A stretch of 15,677 nt of DNA, from contig JBJOMN010000004.1 in the NCBI GenBank assembly GCA_046052345.1, forward strand, positions 1 to 15,677, given 5' to 3'. A program made the position numbers and the translations under genes. Of the stretch, positions 1 to 7,106 are shown in pieces. The notes under the pieces are model-generated. The model had not been told where the DNA came from and did not search any database. It worked only from the letters and a program-made list of their open reading frames with translations. Numbering within the stretch: position 1 is the stretch's first letter; the number at the start of each line of letters is the position of its first letter. This DNA is from Pollutiaquabacter sp046052345. GTDB taxonomy: Bacteria; Bacteroidota; Bacteroidia; AKYH767-A; 2013-40CM-41-45.

Positions 1-337
1 CGTGGTCCGGATGACGGTCAGAAGGCGTGTTGCAAAGCACGACTTCAGGACGGTATTTACGGATGATCTTGGCTACTGCAAGACGGTGTGCTTCATCATC
101 GGAAAAAAAACAGTCCCGGAAGCCGAGGTTTTCCCGGATATGGATTCCCATTACGGCGCTGGCTTCCTGCACCTCCTTGGTGCGAAGTTCTTTGCTGCCG
201 CGCGTACCCATTTCTCCCCCTGTAAGATCTACAATACCGACCTTGCGACCCTTTTTAATCTCCAGGATCAGCGTGCCCGAGCAGGTCAATTCCACGTCAT
301 CGGGATGGGCGGCAAATGCCAGAATATCGAGTTTCAT
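1..337 (-). CDS. bshB1: Bacillithiol biosynthesis deacetylase BshB1 (partial, N-terminal 112 residues)
   Basis: This is a PIG-L/LmbE-family zinc deacetylase that removes the acetyl group from GlcNAc-malate to give GlcN-malate in bacillithiol synthesis, in the cytoplasm. Read on the minus strand from ATG at 337-335, the visible 112 residues open with a beta strand leading into AAHPDDVE at 9-16, where His11 and Asp14 are the expected zinc ligands and Asp13 the catalytic base. DLTGGEMGTRG follows at 37-47 and RENLGFRD at 68-75, both typical of the BshB1 subgroup. SDRHPDH at 106-112 supplies the third zinc ligand, His112. The family is about 235-240 residues long, so roughly half lies beyond the left edge. 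The gene is transcribed divergently from the MBL-fold gene, with a TACCTTTG promoter candidate 20 bp upstream of its start. The family call is firm. The bacillithiol subtype rests on motif resemblance, and other PIG-L deacetylases remain a minor alternative. Confidence 0.9.
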   Translation of the reverse strand, partial: MKLDILAFAAHPDDVELTCSGTLILEIKKGRKVGIVDLTGGEMGTRGSKELRTKEVQEASAVMGIHIRENLGFRDCFFSDDEAHRLAVAKIIRKYRPEVVLCNTPSDRHPDH

Positions 338-356
338 GATAGTTTCCAGATGGAAG

Positions 357-364
357 CAAAGGTA
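357..364 (-). promoter_or_regulatory. Bacteroidota -7 element for bshB1
   Basis: The minus strand reads TACCTTTG, an exact match to the Bacteroidota -7 consensus TAnnTTTG. Transcription would start near 350 and give a leader of about 12 nt before the bshB1 ATG. I see no convincing -33 TTG at the usual spacing, so the call rests on the -7 match and its position. Confidence 0.5.
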
Positions 365-373
365 GAAAAGTAG

Positions 374-387
374 GCCCTTATAAGGGC
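374..387. promoter_or_regulatory. Perfect 14-bp palindrome in divergent promoter region
   Basis: GCCCTTATAAGGGC is a perfect 14-bp palindrome with no spacer. It lies between the divergent bshB1 and MBL-fold genes. Relative to the two -7 candidates it covers roughly the -33 region on the bshB1 side and sits just upstream of that region on the MBL side. This is where a dimeric repressor or activator could act on both genes. The regulator is unknown, and the role as an operator is inferred from symmetry and position only. Confidence 0.4.
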
Positions 388-405
388 AGTCCACCCCAAA
401 CTTCC

Positions 406-413
406 TACCTTCG
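406..413 (+). promoter_or_regulatory. Candidate -7 element for the MBL-fold gene and downstream operon
   Basis: TACCTTCG matches the Bacteroidota -7 consensus TAnnTTTG with one mismatch. It lies 19 bp before the ATG at 433, which implies a leader of about 13 nt. No clear -33 element is visible. It is the only reasonable promoter candidate ahead of the eleven-gene plus-strand run. Confidence 0.3.
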
Positions 414-432
414 TGACAAGCCACTGGGCCAT

Positions 433-1833
433 ATGAATATATCGTTTCACGGAGCCGCCCGCACTGTAACAGGAAGCAAACATCTTTTGTCCCTGGACAA
501 CGGCAAGCGAATTCTGCTCGACTGCGGCCTTTTCCAAGGCCACGGTGCCAACACGGATCCCATGAACCGTCACCTGGGTTTCGACCCGGTTTCCGTCGAT
601 TTCGTGTTGCTGACCCACGCACACATCGACCATTCAGGCAGTCTTCCGCTGCTGGTGAAACAGGGATTTCAAGGTCCGATCTATTGTACCCCTGCTACAC
701 GTGATCTGGCGGCCATCATGCTTGCGGACACCGCTCATATCCAGGAGAACGACATTAATTATCTGAATGAGAAGCGCAGGAAGCGGAATCTCGCACCTTT
801 GAAACCGTTGTATACCATCAAAGATGTTGAAAAGGCAATGAGCCTTTTCTATACCGTTCCTTACCGGACTCCTTACAACATACAAGAGGGAATCAGCATC
901 GAATTTTTCGATTCCGGACATATCCTAGGTTCCGCCGGTATCCACCTCACGGTCACCACTTCGGAAAAATCCACCCGAATCTTCTTTACCGGCGATATCG
1001 GCAGAAGCTCCGACAAGATCCTGCGCAACCCGGAACCATTTCCGCAGGCCGAGGTACTGATTTGCGAATCCACGTATGGGAACCGCAGTCATCTGGGTGT
1101 TGCATCCTCCGACCGTCAACTCCTTGAAGTATTGATGAGGACTTTCGAACGGGGCGGACGTGTCATCATTCCTGCATTCAGTCTGGGACGTACGCAGGAG
1201 CTGGTCTATTCCCTCAACAATCTTAAGAACAACGGCCACCTGCCGCCGGTGAAAGTCTACGTGGACAGTCCGCTTTCCGTGAACGCCACTGCCATCATGC
1301 GTGCCCATCCGGAGTGCTTCAACGAAGAGATGCTTTCCGCGATGAGGGACGACCCGGATCCTTTCGGCTTCGACAATCTGGTCTATATCCGTCAGGTACA
1401 GGACTCCATCCGTCTGAACGAACTGCGGGAACCTGCAGTTATCATTTCTGCTTCGGGCATGGCGGAAGCAGGGCGGGTCAAGCACCACATACGCAACGCC
1501 ATCGAGGACGAAAGGAATACGATTCTCATGGTCGGATATTGCACTCCGGACAGTCTGGGAGGAAGGCTGGCTGCAGGAGCCGAAGCCGTATCGATATTCG
1601 GAAAAGAATTCAAGGTGAAGGCTGAAATAGCGCAGATCCATTCCTTTTCCGCGCATGCCGATTACACGGAAATGCTGGACTATCTTTCCTGCCAGGATCC
1701 TTCGAAGGTCCGCCAGGTATTCCTGGTCCACGGCGAATACGATGTGCAGGTCGAATGGAGGGAAAAACTGCAGAAGAAAGGTTTCACTAACATCGAGATT
1801 CCGGAGGCGGACAGTACCTGGGACCTCCTTTGA
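433..1833 (+). CDS. MBL-fold / beta-CASP RNA metallohydrolase (CPSF73/YSH1-like)
   Basis: This is a metallo-beta-lactamase-fold nuclease of the beta-CASP group, expected to act on RNA in the cytoplasm. The 466-residue length fits the bacterial single-polypeptide form with MBL, beta-CASP and C-terminal RMMBL parts. Visible metal and catalytic motifs, in order: HAHIDHSG from His62; His163 in SGHILGSA; Asp188 in FTGDIG; beta-CASP motif A Glu212 in CESTYG; a conserved S-A-S-G-M-A-E-A-G segment near 335-345; His408 in SFSAHADY; and His433 in LVHGE. All expected residues are present, so the enzyme is probably active. It starts the plus-strand gene run, with 18 bp to ccmB. Whether it is an endo- or exonuclease, and on which RNA, cannot be read from the sequence. 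It lacks the extra C-terminal domain of RNase J. Confidence 0.92.
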   Translation: MNISFHGAARTVTGSKHLLSLDNGKRILLDCGLFQGHGANTDPMNRHLGFDPVSVDFVLLTHAHIDHSGSLPLLVKQGFQGPIYCTPATRDLAAIMLADTAHIQENDINYLNEKRRKRNLAPLKPLYTIKDVEKAMSLFYTVPYRTPYNIQEGISIEFFDSGHILGSAGIHLTVTTSEKSTRIFFTGDIGRSSDKILRNPEPFPQAEVLICESTYGNRSHLGVASSDRQLLEVLMRTFERGGRVIIPAFSLGRTQELVYSLNNLKNNGHLPPVKVYVDSPLSVNATAIMRAHPECFNEEMLSAMRDDPDPFGFDNLVYIRQVQDSIRLNELREPAVIISASGMAEAGRVKHHIRNAIEDERNTILMVGYCTPDSLGGRLAAGAEAVSIFGKEFKVKAEIAQIHSFSAHADYTEMLDYLSCQDPSKVRQVFLVHGEYDVQVEWREKLQKKGFTNIEIPEADSTWDLL

Positions 1834-1851
1834 ACCGCACACTGAAAGACT

Positions 1852-2511
1852 TTGGATATCCGGCAACTACGGGCTTTGGTGCAAAAGGAATTCCTCCTGG
1901 AGTGGAGGCAGCGCTCCGTGCTGGGCAGCATGCTGCTGTATGTCGTATCCACCGTATTCATCTGCTACCTGGCGGTCAGGCAGATCGTCGACCTGCCGAC
2001 CTGGAATGCTTTGTTCTGGATCATCCAGGTTTTCATCTGCGTCAATGCGATCGCGAAAAGCTTCCTGCAGGAAAGTCGCGGCAGGATGCTCTATTACTAC
2101 ACCATCGTCGATCCCGGTTCGATGATAGTTGCGAAAACCCTCTATGGGTTAGCCCTCATGACGGTACTTTCGGCCATCAACTTAACGGTTTATTCGCTGC
2201 TGATCGGCAATCCGGTGCAAGACGGACTCATGTTCGCGGTAGCCGTTTTGTTAGGGGGCTTGGGGTTCGCCGCAGTCATCACGATGGTATCCGCCATCGC
2301 GGCGAAAGCGTCAGCCCAGGCGGGATTGGTCTCCATTCTGGGATTCCCTGTCCTGATCCCCTTGCTGATGACGACCATCCGCTTTTCCAAATGCGCCATG
2401 GACGGACTCGGCTGGGCCGTAGCCGGCAAATTCGCATGGCTTCTGCTCGCCTTGAATCTGATGACCGGGGCGCTCGCATACCTCCTATTTCCGTACCTTT
2501 GGAGGGACTGA
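1852..2511 (+). CDS. ccmB: Heme exporter membrane subunit CcmB
   Basis: CcmB is the integral-membrane permease-like subunit of the CcmAB complex, which powers release of holo-CcmE during cytochrome c maturation. The 219-residue product has the family length, a cytoplasmic N-terminus with KEFLLEWRQRS (about 11-21), then about six hydrophobic segments including MLLYVVSTVFICYLAV and LGFPVLIPLLM. The start is TTG at 1852: an in-frame stop at 1843-1845 excludes anything further upstream, and the first internal ATG (codon 27) would remove the conserved N-terminal stretch. No good Shine-Dalgarno sequence is visible, which is usual in this phylum. It lies 18 bp after the MBL-fold gene and 3 bp before ccmC. 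Its ATPase partner CcmA is not encoded in the window. Confidence 0.92.
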   Translation: MDIRQLRALVQKEFLLEWRQRSVLGSMLLYVVSTVFICYLAVRQIVDLPTWNALFWIIQVFICVNAIAKSFLQESRGRMLYYYTIVDPGSMIVAKTLYGLALMTVLSAINLTVYSLLIGNPVQDGLMFAVAVLLGGLGFAAVITMVSAIAAKASAQAGLVSILGFPVLIPLLMTTIRFSKCAMDGLGWAVAGKFAWLLLALNLMTGALAYLLFPYLWRD

Positions 2512-2514
2512 ACC

Positions 2515-3204
2515 ATGAGGGAAAAAAGATTTGAAATAGCGGGACTTGCCTGGTGGAAATGGCTGTGCATGATCCTTCTATCGTACACCGTCTGGGAGGG
2601 TTTTTTCATTGAAGTTCCACGGCTACCGATCCTGCACGAGACTATCCGCAACCTCTTCTTCCACGTGACGATGTGGTTCGGCATGATCATCCTGATGATC
2701 GCATCCATCTTTTTCGGCATCCGCTTCCTGCGTCAGAACGATCATAAGGACGACGTTCGGGCATCATCCTGCATCCATACCGGCATGCTGTTCGGCATCA
2801 TCGGACTTGTAACCGGAAGCCTGTGGGCCCGCTTCACCTGGGGCGCCTGGTGGGTGAACGATGCGAAACTGAACGGCGCCGCAGCATCCATGCTGGTCTA
2901 TTTCGCCTACCTCGTTTTGCGGGGCTCCGTGGACGACGAGCAGAAGAGAGCCCGTATCGCAGCGGTCTACAGCATCTTCTCCTTTACACTGATGCTGGTT
3001 TTCATCATGATATTGCCGCGTCTGACCGACTCCCTACACCCCGGAAACGGAGGCAATCCGGCATTTTCTCAGTACGATCTTGACAGTCGCATGCGTACGG
3101 TCTTCTACCCCGCAGTGATCGGCTGGACCCTTCTGGGAGCCTGGATCACGGAAATTGATATACGCCGCAGGATACTTCACCTTAACATGGCCAACTCGCG
3201 ATAA
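2515..3204 (+). CDS. ccmC: Cytochrome c biogenesis protein CcmC (heme handling, WWD family)
   Basis: CcmC presents heme at the outer face of the cytoplasmic membrane and loads it onto CcmE. The 229-residue protein has about six membrane segments and the tryptophan-rich WWD motif in the form WGAWWVND (109-116). The flanking axial heme ligands are visible as His50 (LFFHVTMW) and His175 (DSLHPGNGG). The short LHPGNGG segment and the NDAKLNGAAA continuation look like Bacteroidota CcmC proteins. The ATG lies 3 bp after the ccmB stop and the gene ends 3 bp before the CcmD-like gene, so the genes are almost certainly cotranscribed. It could be labelled CcsA-like by general domain searches, but its length and position favour CcmC. 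Confidence 0.92.
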   Translation: MREKRFEIAGLAWWKWLCMILLSYTVWEGFFIEVPRLPILHETIRNLFFHVTMWFGMIILMIASIFFGIRFLRQNDHKDDVRASSCIHTGMLFGIIGLVTGSLWARFTWGAWWVNDAKLNGAAASMLVYFAYLVLRGSVDDEQKRARIAAVYSIFSFTLMLVFIMILPRLTDSLHPGNGGNPAFSQYDLDSRMRTVFYPAVIGWTLLGAWITEIDIRRRILHLNMANSR

Positions 3205-3207
3205 GAA

Positions 3208-3426
3208 ATGAAAGACATCCGTCCCTCAAGAATCCAAATGACGCTCGCAGCGGTGGTGATCGCGTGTTCGTCCGCAGCAGCTCAGGATGTGGAAATGGCC
3301 GACGCCATGCGCTCAGACGGTAAGATATTTGTCGTCGTGGGCGTGGTCCTTGTCCTCTTGTTCGGAGTTTTCGCATATCTCATCTCCATCGACCGAAAAC
3401 TACGGCGGATGGAAAAAGGAAGTTGA
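3208..3426 (+). CDS. Small CcmD-like membrane protein
   Basis: This is a 72-residue protein with an N-terminal signal-like segment (about 8-26, ending SSAAAQ) and one strong transmembrane helix (about 40-60), followed by a basic tail IDRKLRRMEKGS. The segment MADAMRSDGKIFVVVGVVL resembles the small CcmD-family proteins found beside ccmC in Bacteroidota. In classical systems CcmD tethers CcmC to CcmE during heme transfer. Here the gene sits exactly between ccmC and ccmE, which supports the same role. Sequence similarity to proteobacterial CcmD is slight, so the function is inferred from size, topology and location. Confidence 0.75.
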   Translation: MKDIRPSRIQMTLAAVVIACSSAAAQDVEMADAMRSDGKIFVVVGVVLVLLFGVFAYLISIDRKLRRMEKGS

Positions 3427-3459
3427 AGCGATTTCAATCCAATACAGACATCATCATCG

Positions 3460-3867
3460 ATGAAAAGGTCCCATATCCTCGCCATAGTACTGATTGCTGC
3501 AGCGGTAGCCGTGATCCTTTCCACACTCTCCGATTCCAGCACATATGCGACTTTCTCAGTAGCCGACGAGAGCCCTTCCAGGACCTTCCATGTGGTAGGT
3601 AAACTGGACCGGGAAAAGCCGCAGGTGTATGATCCCGTCTCCAATGCCAACCTGTTCACTTTCTATATGATCGATAACGAAGGAAAGGAACGTCAGGTGC
3701 TCCTGAATCAGGCGAAACCGCAGGACTTCGACAAGTCGGAGCAGATCGTCGTGGTAGGCAAATCACAGGGCGAGCAATTCATCGCTTCCCAGATCCTGAT
3801 GAAATGTCCTTCAAAGTATAATAATCCAAAGGACCAGAACCCGCAAAACATGATGAAGCAAGGCTGA
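3460..3867 (+). CDS. ccmE: Periplasmic heme chaperone CcmE, CxxxY variant
   Basis: CcmE carries heme covalently from CcmC to the CcmF ligase in the periplasm. The 135-residue product has one N-terminal anchor helix (about 5-22) and then an OB-fold region with HVVGKLDRE, FYMIDNEGK and IVVVGKSQGEQF, the usual CcmE landmarks. In classical CcmE the heme is bound by the His of an HxxxY motif. Here the aligned segment is CPSKY, with Cys116 and Tyr120, giving CxxxY. This variant is known from System I* of sulfate reducers and archaea, where Cys replaces His. The hydrophilic C-terminal tail (about 121-135) is Asn/Gln/Lys-rich. It lies 33 bp after the CcmD-like gene and 19 bp before ccmF. The CcmE identity is secure; that Cys116 binds heme is inference from the known variant. 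Confidence 0.9.
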   Translation: MKRSHILAIVLIAAAVAVILSTLSDSSTYATFSVADESPSRTFHVVGKLDREKPQVYDPVSNANLFTFYMIDNEGKERQVLLNQAKPQDFDKSEQIVVVGKSQGEQFIASQILMKCPSKYNNPKDQNPQNMMKQG

Positions 3868-3886
3868 AGCCGGGCTTTTCTCAGGT

Positions 3887-6319
3887 ATGGACATCCAATA
3901 TATCGGCGAACAACTCCTATGGGGTAAAATCGGCCACTTCCTGGTCGTACTCTCGTTCACGGCTTCACTCTTCGCAACGGCCGCCTATCTTCTCGCCCAT
4001 CTCAAGTCGGACGATAGCTGGAAAAGGCTGGCCCGTAAGTCCTTCTACGTACATGCGGCATCCGTCATCGGCATCTTCGGACTGCTGATCTACCTGATCC
4101 TCGACCATCGCTTCGAGTATTACTATGTCTGGGAGCACAGCAACACACTGATGCCGCTGCGCTACATCCTGTCCTGCCTGTGGGAGGGCCAGGAAGGCAG
4201 TTTTCTTCTCTGGACGTTCTGGCACTGCATGCTCGGCATGCTTCTGATACGCACTGCCGGCGAGTGGGAGAATTCTGTAATGACCATCGTTTCCATCGTG
4301 CAGGTTTTCCTTGCATCGATGTTGCTGGGAACGGTAATACTCGGCTACAAACTGGGCAGCAACCCCTTCGTACTGTTACGTCAGCATCCGGATTTCGCGA
4401 ACCTGCCCTTCATCAAGATGCCGGACTACCTGAGCCGCATGAAGGACGGCAGAGGCCTCAATCCGCTGTTGCAGAATTATTGGATGACCATTCATCCGCC
4501 GACACTTTTCCTGGGTTTCGCGTCTACGTTAGTTCCCTTTGCCTTCGCCATGGCGGGACTGATGCGCAGAAAATATGATGCCTGGGTAAAACCCGTTCTT
4601 CCCTGGACGTTCTTCAGCATCATGATCCTCGGTACAGGCATCCTGATGGGCGCGGCCTGGGCCTATGAGTCCCTCAGCTTCGGCGGTTTCTGGGCATGGG
4701 ATCCGGTGGAGAACGCATCGCTGGTCCCATGGATGACAGTGGCCGCTTTGGGGCACGTTCTACTCATTTACCGTCACCGCGGACGGTCGCTGTGGTCCGC
4801 TTTCGTGCTTGCCACGCTTACCTTCTTCTTCATCCTCTACTCTACTTTCCTTACTCGCAGCGGAATCCTTGGCGAATCCTCGGTCCACGCATTCACCGAT
4901 CTCGGTATGTCCGGACAACTGCTGGTTTATATGGGCTTCTTCGCCGTCCTTGCTGTCGTTCTGCTGATCAGGAGACGGAAGGAAATCCCTACTGTCAAGG
5001 AAGAGGAACACATCACCTCCCGGGAATTCTGGATGTTCATCGGCGTACTGGTCCTGGTACTGGGAAGTCTGCAGATCACCTTCACAACTTCCCTGCCGGT
5101 CATCAATAAGATTTTTGGAAGCAAGCTGGCTCCACCAGCCGACCTCATCGACCACTACAACCGGTGGCAGGTCCCTGTTGGCATCTTCGTATGTCTGCTG
5201 ATCGGCACCACCCAGTATCTCCGGTACAAGGAGAATTCTCCGAAGGAAATCGCAAGAAGGCTGGCACTGCCGTTCCTTGCCGGTTCGGTCATCACCGGAC
5301 TTTCCGTATTGATCCTCGGACAATTCCGCATTCACTACTACATCCTTTTATTCGCCTCCGTCTTCGCAGTGGCCTGCAACCTTGAGTTCCTGCTCAAGGG
5401 CATGAAAAAAGGATTCCGCAAGACGGGATCCAGCGTCGCGCATATCGGCCTTGCGTTGATCCTGATGGGCGCATTGGTTTCCAACGGCAAGCAGGAAGTG
5501 ATTTCCCGCAACGTAAAGGCTATCGACCTTGGAAAAGATTTCCCGAACAACGAGAACATCATGATCGAATTGGGAACGGATACTCTTCCGATGGGCGATT
5601 ATCTCGTGACATTCTCCGGAAAAGAAAAAGAAGGCTATCATATCTATTACAACATCGATTACTTCACGGTCGACGAGCGTACGGGGGCCAAAGAAAAAGC
5701 TTTTCGCCTTCGACCGTTCGTGCAGCTCAACGAGCGCATGGGAAATGTCGCGGAGCCTGCCACGAAGCACTTCCTGGCCAAGGACATCTATACGCACGTG
5801 ACCTATGCGGAAACTGAAGGAAGGAAAACGGACACTTCGGAATACCAACCGGCCAAAGAACATGAGCTGGCCATCGGAGACACCTTCTTCACCAGTAACA
5901 GCTATGTGATATTACAGGGACTGAAAAAAGACCTGGACAAGGAGCGCTACCATCTGGGCGCGAATGATGTAGCTGTAAGCGCGGTGCTGCTGGTCGAGGA
6001 CCTCAACAGAACACGGCATACGGTGGAGCCTGTCTTCCTGATCAGGGACCTGTCCATTTACACCCTCCCTGAGACCGTTGATGAGCTCGGTCTGAAATTC
6101 GAGTTCGACAAAGTGGACCCGCAGACGGGCAAGATCCGTATCATGCATTCCGAAAAGAAATCCAACAAGAAGGAATTCATCATCATGAAGGCGATCGTCT
6201 TTCCCGGAATCAACATCCTCTGGACAGGTTGTCTGCTGATGATCATCGGATCCGTCATGGCTATCCGTCAACGGATCAGTAAAACAGCCCTACCTGTTTC
6301 AACCGGCAGCGACGTATGA
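3887..6319 (+). CDS. ccmF: Cytochrome c heme lyase subunit CcmF
   Basis: CcmF receives heme from CcmE and ligates it to apocytochrome c at the periplasmic face of the membrane. The 810-residue polytopic protein is in the upper range for the family. Landmarks: His203 in IHPPTLFLGF, the WWD motif GGFWAWDPVEN at 266-276, His290 in GHVLLIYRHRG, STFLTRSGILGESS and then His334 in SSVHAFTD. About a dozen or more hydrophobic segments fill the first 540 residues. A large soluble, probably periplasmic domain (about 545-755) follows, and a final helix (about 760-785, ILWTGCLLMIIGSVMAI) ends the protein. The four histidine and WWD landmarks look intact. Its stop overlaps the next ATG by 4 bp (ATGA), implying translational coupling to the DUF2520 gene. 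No ccmH or ccmG lies nearby. Confidence 0.95.
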   Translation: MDIQYIGEQLLWGKIGHFLVVLSFTASLFATAAYLLAHLKSDDSWKRLARKSFYVHAASVIGIFGLLIYLILDHRFEYYYVWEHSNTLMPLRYILSCLWEGQEGSFLLWTFWHCMLGMLLIRTAGEWENSVMTIVSIVQVFLASMLLGTVILGYKLGSNPFVLLRQHPDFANLPFIKMPDYLSRMKDGRGLNPLLQNYWMTIHPPTLFLGFASTLVPFAFAMAGLMRRKYDAWVKPVLPWTFFSIMILGTGILMGAAWAYESLSFGGFWAWDPVENASLVPWMTVAALGHVLLIYRHRGRSLWSAFVLATLTFFFILYSTFLTRSGILGESSVHAFTDLGMSGQLLVYMGFFAVLAVVLLIRRRKEIPTVKEEEHITSREFWMFIGVLVLVLGSLQITFTTSLPVINKIFGSKLAPPADLIDHYNRWQVPVGIFVCLLIGTTQYLRYKENSPKEIARRLALPFLAGSVITGLSVLILGQFRIHYYILLFASVFAVACNLEFLLKGMKKGFRKTGSSVAHIGLALILMGALVSNGKQEVISRNVKAIDLGKDFPNNENIMIELGTDTLPMGDYLVTFSGKEKEGYHIYYNIDYFTVDERTGAKEKAFRLRPFVQLNERMGNVAEPATKHFLAKDIYTHVTYAETEGRKTDTSEYQPAKEHELAIGDTFFTSNSYVILQGLKKDLDKERYHLGANDVAVSAVLLVEDLNRTRHTVEPVFLIRDLSIYTLPETVDELGLKFEFDKVDPQTGKIRIMHSEKKSNKKEFIIMKAIVFPGINILWTGCLLMIIGSVMAIRQRISKTALPVSTGSDV

Positions 6320-7089
6320 AAATCGTCCTGATAGGATCCGGGAACATTGCCAGCCATCTGGGCAAGGCGCTTACGGAAAACGGTCACCGTATCCTTCAGG
6401 TTTGCGGACGAAACCCCAAGACAACCATTGCACTTGCCCGCCGGCTGAAGGCGGAGCCGGTTGCAGGAATCACCTCCATCAACGATAAAGCGGACGTGTA
6501 TGTCATCGCGGTACCGGACAGAGAGATCCCTGCCGTGGCCACTGCTTTTCCGTATTCTGAAAAGACGGTCGTTCACACCTCGGGATCCGTAGCACTCGAA
6601 GTATTCCCTGTTTCCTTCGCGAACGCAGGCTGTTTCTATCTCTTGCAGACGTTCACCGGCGGCAAAAGCGTAAAGTACCGTGAAGTCCCGGTATGTATAG
6701 AGGCTCGTTCGGGAGAAGCGACATCAAGACTTCGGAGACTGGCAAAGACCGTATCCGGCAAAGTGGTCGAGCTGGACTCGGAAAAGAGATTATGGATGCA
6801 TCTCGCCGCAGTAATCGTAAACAATTTCACCAATCACCTGTTCTATTTGGCCGGCAATATCCTCGAAAGTCAGGGGCTCGAATTCGAACTGCTGCATCCG
6901 CTCATCAAGGAAACTGCGCGGAAGGCGACGTCAATGTCTCCTTTGGAAGCCCAGACCGGACCGGCACGGCGAGGAGACACAGAAACCATCCGTAAACACC
7001 TGCAACTGCTTGGACAGGGTTCAAGGAGTGCCGACATCTACCGGCTTATTTCGGAAAGCATAGAATCCGTCAGCGGTCCCATCCTCTGA
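6316..7089 (+). CDS. Rossmann-fold NAD(P)-binding protein with DUF2520 domain
   Basis: This 257-residue cytoplasmic protein has an N-terminal dinucleotide-binding fold: beta strand KIVLIG then GSGNIASHLGKAL (about 7-19), the glycine-rich loop of NAD(P)-dependent oxidoreductases of the F420-dependent/ProC-like type. ADVYVIAVPD (about 60-69) and VVHTSGS (about 85-91) complete the fold. The C-terminal part, with LWMHLAAVIVNNFTNHL and PLIKETARKA, matches the all-helical DUF2520 domain, which resembles the dimerisation domain of 6-phosphogluconate dehydrogenase-like enzymes. The substrate is unknown. The ATG overlaps the ccmF stop, and the KdsC-like gene follows after 17 bp. This gene and the KdsC-like gene adjoin in many Bacteroidota as I recall them, but no shared pathway is established here. 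Confidence 0.85.
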   Translation: MKIVLIGSGNIASHLGKALTENGHRILQVCGRNPKTTIALARRLKAEPVAGITSINDKADVYVIAVPDREIPAVATAFPYSEKTVVHTSGSVALEVFPVSFANAGCFYLLQTFTGGKSVKYREVPVCIEARSGEATSRLRRLAKTVSGKVVELDSEKRLWMHLAAVIVNNFTNHLFYLAGNILESQGLEFELLHPLIKETARKATSMSPLEAQTGPARRGDTETIRKHLQLLGQGSRSADIYRLISESIESVSGPIL

Positions 7090-7106
7090 CATCAACGAAA
7101 AAGCAT

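Noticed and set aside
2..373. Plus-strand open frames over the first 370 bp
   Set aside because: The minus strand there encodes a clear BshB1 N-terminus with all zinc-site residues; the plus-strand frames are antisense shadows.
925..1866. Long minus-strand open frame of 313 codons opposite the MBL-fold gene
   Set aside because: It lies wholly antisense to a gene with complete catalytic motifs, has no recognisable domain, and its Cys/Arg/His-rich composition is typical of a shadow frame.
1830..2534. Plus-strand open frame of 234 codons overlapping ccmB
   Set aside because: It covers the same bases as ccmB in another frame, begins inside the preceding gene's end, and its translation is Arg/His-rich without domains, whereas ccmB has the family's membrane pattern.
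4760..5335. Minus-strand open frame of 191 codons within ccmF
   Set aside because: It is antisense to the membrane part of ccmF; the acidic, Asp/Gln-rich translation is what antisense of hydrophobic helices yields.
5348..5863. Minus-strand open frame of 171 codons within ccmF
   Set aside because: It is antisense to ccmF, with no motif and no promoter or start context.
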